From NCBI RefSeq assembly GCF_015471405.1, contig NZ_BLVZ01000005.1, forward strand, positions 186,001 through 250,000: a stretch of 64,000 nt of DNA, in the 5' to 3' direction. Positions 61,820 through 64,000 of the stretch are shown here, piece by piece. The stretch's first letter is position 1; each line of letters starts with the position of its first letter. The notes beneath the pieces were generated by a model. It worked only from the letters and a program-made list of their open reading frames with translations. It searched no databases and was not told the origin of the DNA. The position numbers and the translations under genes are program-made. The stretch comes from Pseudomonas cichorii. GTDB lineage: Bacteria; Pseudomonadota; Gammaproteobacteria; Pseudomonadales; Pseudomonadaceae.

Positions 61820-63817
61820 TCAGTCTTCCAACAACTCTTCAGCCGTGCTCAGGATGTTCTCCAGAGTGAAGCCGAACTCCTCGAACAACGCTGGTGCAGG
61901 TGCGGACTCACCGAAAGTGGTCATGCCGATCACGCGGCCTTCCAGACCGACGTACTTGTACCAGTAGTCAGCGTGGGCAGCTTCGATAGCGATACGAGCG
62001 CTGACCTGCAATGGCAGAACGGCTTGCTTGTAGCCTGGGTCCTGAGCTTCGAAGACGCTGGTGCAAGGCATGGAAACCACGCGCACCTTGCGGCCTTGAG
62101 CGCTCAGGGCGTCGAACGCCTGCACGGCCAGACCGATTTCCGAACCGGTAGCGATCAGGATCAGCTCAGGCTCGCCCGCGCAGTCGCGCAGTACGTAGCC
62201 ACCACGGGCGATGTCCGCCAGTTGGGCTTCGTCACGCGCCTGGTGAGGCAGGTTCTGGCGCGAGAAGATCAGCGCCGACGGGCCGTCATTGCGCTCGATG
62301 GCGTATTTCCAGGCCACAGCCGATTCCACGGCATCCGCCGGACGCCAGGTGTCCAGGTTCGGCGTGGTACGCAGGCTGGTCAATTGCTCGACCGGCTGGT
62401 GAGTCGGGCCGTCTTCGCCCAGACCGATGGAGTCGTGGGTAAACACATGGATCACGCGCTTCTTCATCAGAGCGGCCATGCGCACAGCGTTACGGGCGTA
62501 TTCCATGAAGATCAGGAAGGTCGCGCCGTAAGGAACGAAACCGCCGTGCAGGGCGATACCGTTCATCATTGCCGCCTGACCGAACTCACGCACACCGTAA
62601 TGCAGGTAGTTGCCGTTGGCGTCTTCGCCGGTGATGCTCTTGCAACCTTTCCAGATGGTCAGGTTGGAACCGGCCAGGTCAGCCGAACCACCGAGGATCT
62701 CAGGCAGCAAAGGACCGAAAGCACCCAGAGCGTTCTGGCTGGCTTTACGGCTGGCAATGGTTTCGCCCTTGGCGTTGACTTCAGCAACATAAGCAGCCGA
62801 TTTTGCAGCGAAGTCGGCAGGCAGCTCACCGCTCATGCGACGGATGAACTCGTTGGCCAGCTCAGGGAAAGCAGCGGAGTAGGCAGCAAAACGCTGATCC
62901 CAGTCAGCTTCGGCAGCCAGGCCTTTTTCCTTGGCATCCCATTGGGCATAGATATCAGCCGGGATCTCGAAAGGACCATGGTTCCATTTCAGCGCAGCGC
63001 GGGTCAGAGCGATTTCATCAGCGCCCAGTGGAGCGCCGTGGGACTCTTCCTTGCCTTGCTTGTTAGGTGAACCGAAACCGATGGTGGTCTTGCAGCAGAT
63101 CAGGGTCGGCTGCTCGCTCTTGCGGGCGGTGTCGATGGCGGTCTTGATTTCGTCGGCATCATGACCGTCGACATTGCGGATGACCTGCCAGCCGTAGGAC
63201 TCGAAGCGCTTCGGCGTATCGTCGGTGAACCAGCCTTCGACTTCGCCGTCGATGGAGATGCCGTTGTCATCGTAGAAGGCAATCAGCTTGCCCAGGCCCA
63301 GAGTACCGGCCAGGGAAGCAACTTCGTGGGAAATACCTTCCATCATGCAGCCATCGCCCATGAACACGTAGGTGTTGTGGTCGACGATGGTGTGGCCTGG
63401 ACGGTTGAACTGTGCTGCCAGAGTCTTTTCGGCAACGGCAAAGCCGACGGCGTTGGCAAAACCCTGCCCCAGCGGGCCAGTGGTGGTTTCGACGCCCGGG
63501 GTGTAGCCGTATTCCGGGTGACCCGGCGTGCGGCTGTGCAGTTGACGGAAGTTCTTCAGGTCGTCGATGGACAGATCGTAGCCGGTCAGATGCAGCAACG
63601 AGTAAATCAACATCGAACCGTGGCCGTTGGACAGAATGAAGCGGTCACGGTCGGCGAACGCTGGGTTGGCCGGGTTGTGCTTCAGATAATCGCGCCACAG
63701 AACTTCGGCGATATCCGCCATGCCCATGGGGGCACCGGGGTGGCCGCTGTTGGCTTTTTGCACGGCATCCATGCTGAGGGCACGAATGGCGTTGGCACGC
63801 TCACGACGGCTTGGCAT
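61820..63817 (-). CDS. tktA: Transketolase
   Basis: A 665-aa protein with the thiamine diphosphate motif '[18 protein letters not shown]' through 'YDDN', '[18 protein letters not shown]' at the N-terminus and '[18 protein letters not shown]' in the pyrimidine-binding domain. It transfers C2 units in the pentose phosphate pathway. AGGAG lies nine bases before the ATG. It is the first gene of the minus-strand tktA-epd-pgk-...-fba group. Confidence 0.97.
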   Translation of the reverse strand: MPSRRERANAIRALSMDAVQKANSGHPGAPMGMADIAEVLWRDYLKHNPANPAFADRDRFILSNGHGSMLIYSLLHLTGYDLSIDDLKNFRQLHSRTPGHPEYGYTPGVETTTGPLGQGFANAVGFAVAEKTLAAQFNRPGHTIVDHNTYVFMGDGCMMEGISHEVASLAGTLGLGKLIAFYDDNGISIDGEVEGWFTDDTPKRFESYGWQVIRNVDGHDADEIKTAIDTARKSEQPTLICCKTTIGFGSPNKQGKEESHGAPLGADEIALTRAALKWNHGPFEIPADIYAQWDAKEKGLAAEADWDQRFAAYSAAFPELANEFIRRMSGELPADFAAKSAAYVAEVNAKGETIASRKASQNALGAFGPLLPEILGGSADLAGSNLTIWKGCKSITGEDANGNYLHYGVREFGQAAMMNGIALHGGFVPYGATFLIFMEYARNAVRMAALMKKRVIHVFTHDSIGLGEDGPTHQPVEQLTSLRTTPNLDTWRPADAVESAVAWKYAIERNDGPSALIFSRQNLPHQARDEAQLADIARGGYVLRDCAGEPELILIATGSEIGLAVQAFDALSAQGRKVRVVSMPCTSVFEAQDPGYKQAVLPLQVSARIAIEAAHADYWYKYVGLEGRVIGMTTFGESAPAPALFEEFGFTLENILSTAEELLED

Positions 63818-63871
63818 CGCTGATCTCCTGGAGAATGAAGGAATGGGATCGGAAAAAAGGCGACCATTTTC

Positions 63872-63928
63872 TCTCAGGCACTGCCTGGGAGCAATGAAAG
63901 ATAGTCGTTGGCAGGTGTTTTTCCTGCC
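63872..63928 (-). other. Two palindromes in the tktA upstream region
   Basis: CAGGCACTGCCTG (63875-63887) extends to a 19-bp near-perfect palindrome at 63872-63890. GGCAGG...CCTGCC (63910-63928) forms a second hairpin with a T-rich loop. They lie 55-110 bp before tktA and could be a leader hairpin, an operator or a terminator of the gene beyond the window edge. Confidence 0.45.
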
Positions 63929-64000
63929 TTGTCGCCTTATTTACCCTCATTGATGCAGTCTGGCTGCGCCAATAACGTGATGGACATCACGGACAGTTGC

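Noticed and set aside
1..64000. tRNA, rRNA, prophage or IS elements
   Set aside because: I looked for CCA-ended cloverleafs, rRNA cores, transposase and integrase motifs and saw none. A covariance-model search was not possible.

Overview
The window is a chromosomal segment of a Pseudomonas species of the P. syringae/P. fluorescens lineage. This rests on the typical 'GTAGGAGCG(AATTCATT)CGCGAA' REP palindromes, moderately high GC, and near gene-for-gene agreement with known Pseudomonas blocks: the waaA-hldE-msbA LPS-core region, waaFCGP, glnE-aceEF-dipA-msrA, gbcAB/dgcAB/etfAB, and tktA-epd-pgk-fba. Gene names come from motifs and remembered gene order; no database search was run. No rRNA, tRNA, CRISPR array, insertion sequence or integrase was recognised.

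Layout. 1-5.4 kb: 3' end of tolC, waaA (minus), then a plus-strand group with an SMR transporter, an FAD oxidoreductase, an aldo/keto reductase and an unknown protein with a Nudix-like box. 5.5-15.4 kb: hldE, dnpA-like, mig-14-like and msbA (minus), a small kinase-like gene (plus), then two glycosyltransferases and a carbamoyltransferase (minus). 15.7-21.8 kb: one very large plus-strand toxin-like gene (2,039 aa) sitting inside the LPS-core locus. 21.9-28.9 kb: a tightly overlapping minus-strand operon waaF-waaC-waaG-waaP-wapP-wapQ-kinase for inner-core assembly and phosphorylation. 29-41.6 kb: glnE, aceE, aceF, dipA, msrA, rlmJ. 41.7-43.3 kb: a small accessory patch with a beta-propeller gene and an 86-aa orphan. 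43.3-54.5 kb: glycine betaine/dimethylglycine catabolism (gbcB, gbcA, etfB, etfA, dgcB, dgcA, a DUF protein and an M19 dipeptidase-like protein). 54.8-57.1 kb: an LprI-like protein, a DUF3010-type protein and a secreted zinc-phospholipase-like protein. 57.3-63.8 kb: fba, three small lipoproteins, pgk, epd and tktA.

How the parts work together. The first half builds the Kdo-heptose inner core: heptose precursor synthesis by HldE, Kdo transfer by WaaA, heptose transfer by WaaC/WaaF, phosphorylation by WaaP/WapP/WapQ, carbamoylation and glycosylation of the outer core, and lipid A-core flipping by MsbA. The gbc/dgc/etf block demethylates glycine betaine to dimethylglycine and then sarcosine, passing electrons through a dedicated ETF. 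The last block is lower glycolysis and pentose-phosphate metabolism.

Two observations stand out. (1) Between gbcA and etfB (46.07-46.72 kb) is a non-coding array of four diverged ~170-190 bp units. Each carries a DnaA box (TTATCCACA or one mismatch), and in three units a GATCATTTTTT-like AT tract lies exactly 65 bp upstream of the box. Further exact boxes continue inside etfB and etfA, giving eight exact copies in 2.2 kb. This resembles an origin-like or DnaA-titration locus. (2) The 2,039-aa toxin-like protein ends in a tandem duplication of a ChaN/EreA/TIKI-like module. The second copy keeps GExH and GNTH motifs; the first copy has lost both histidines and looks like a pseudo-enzyme.
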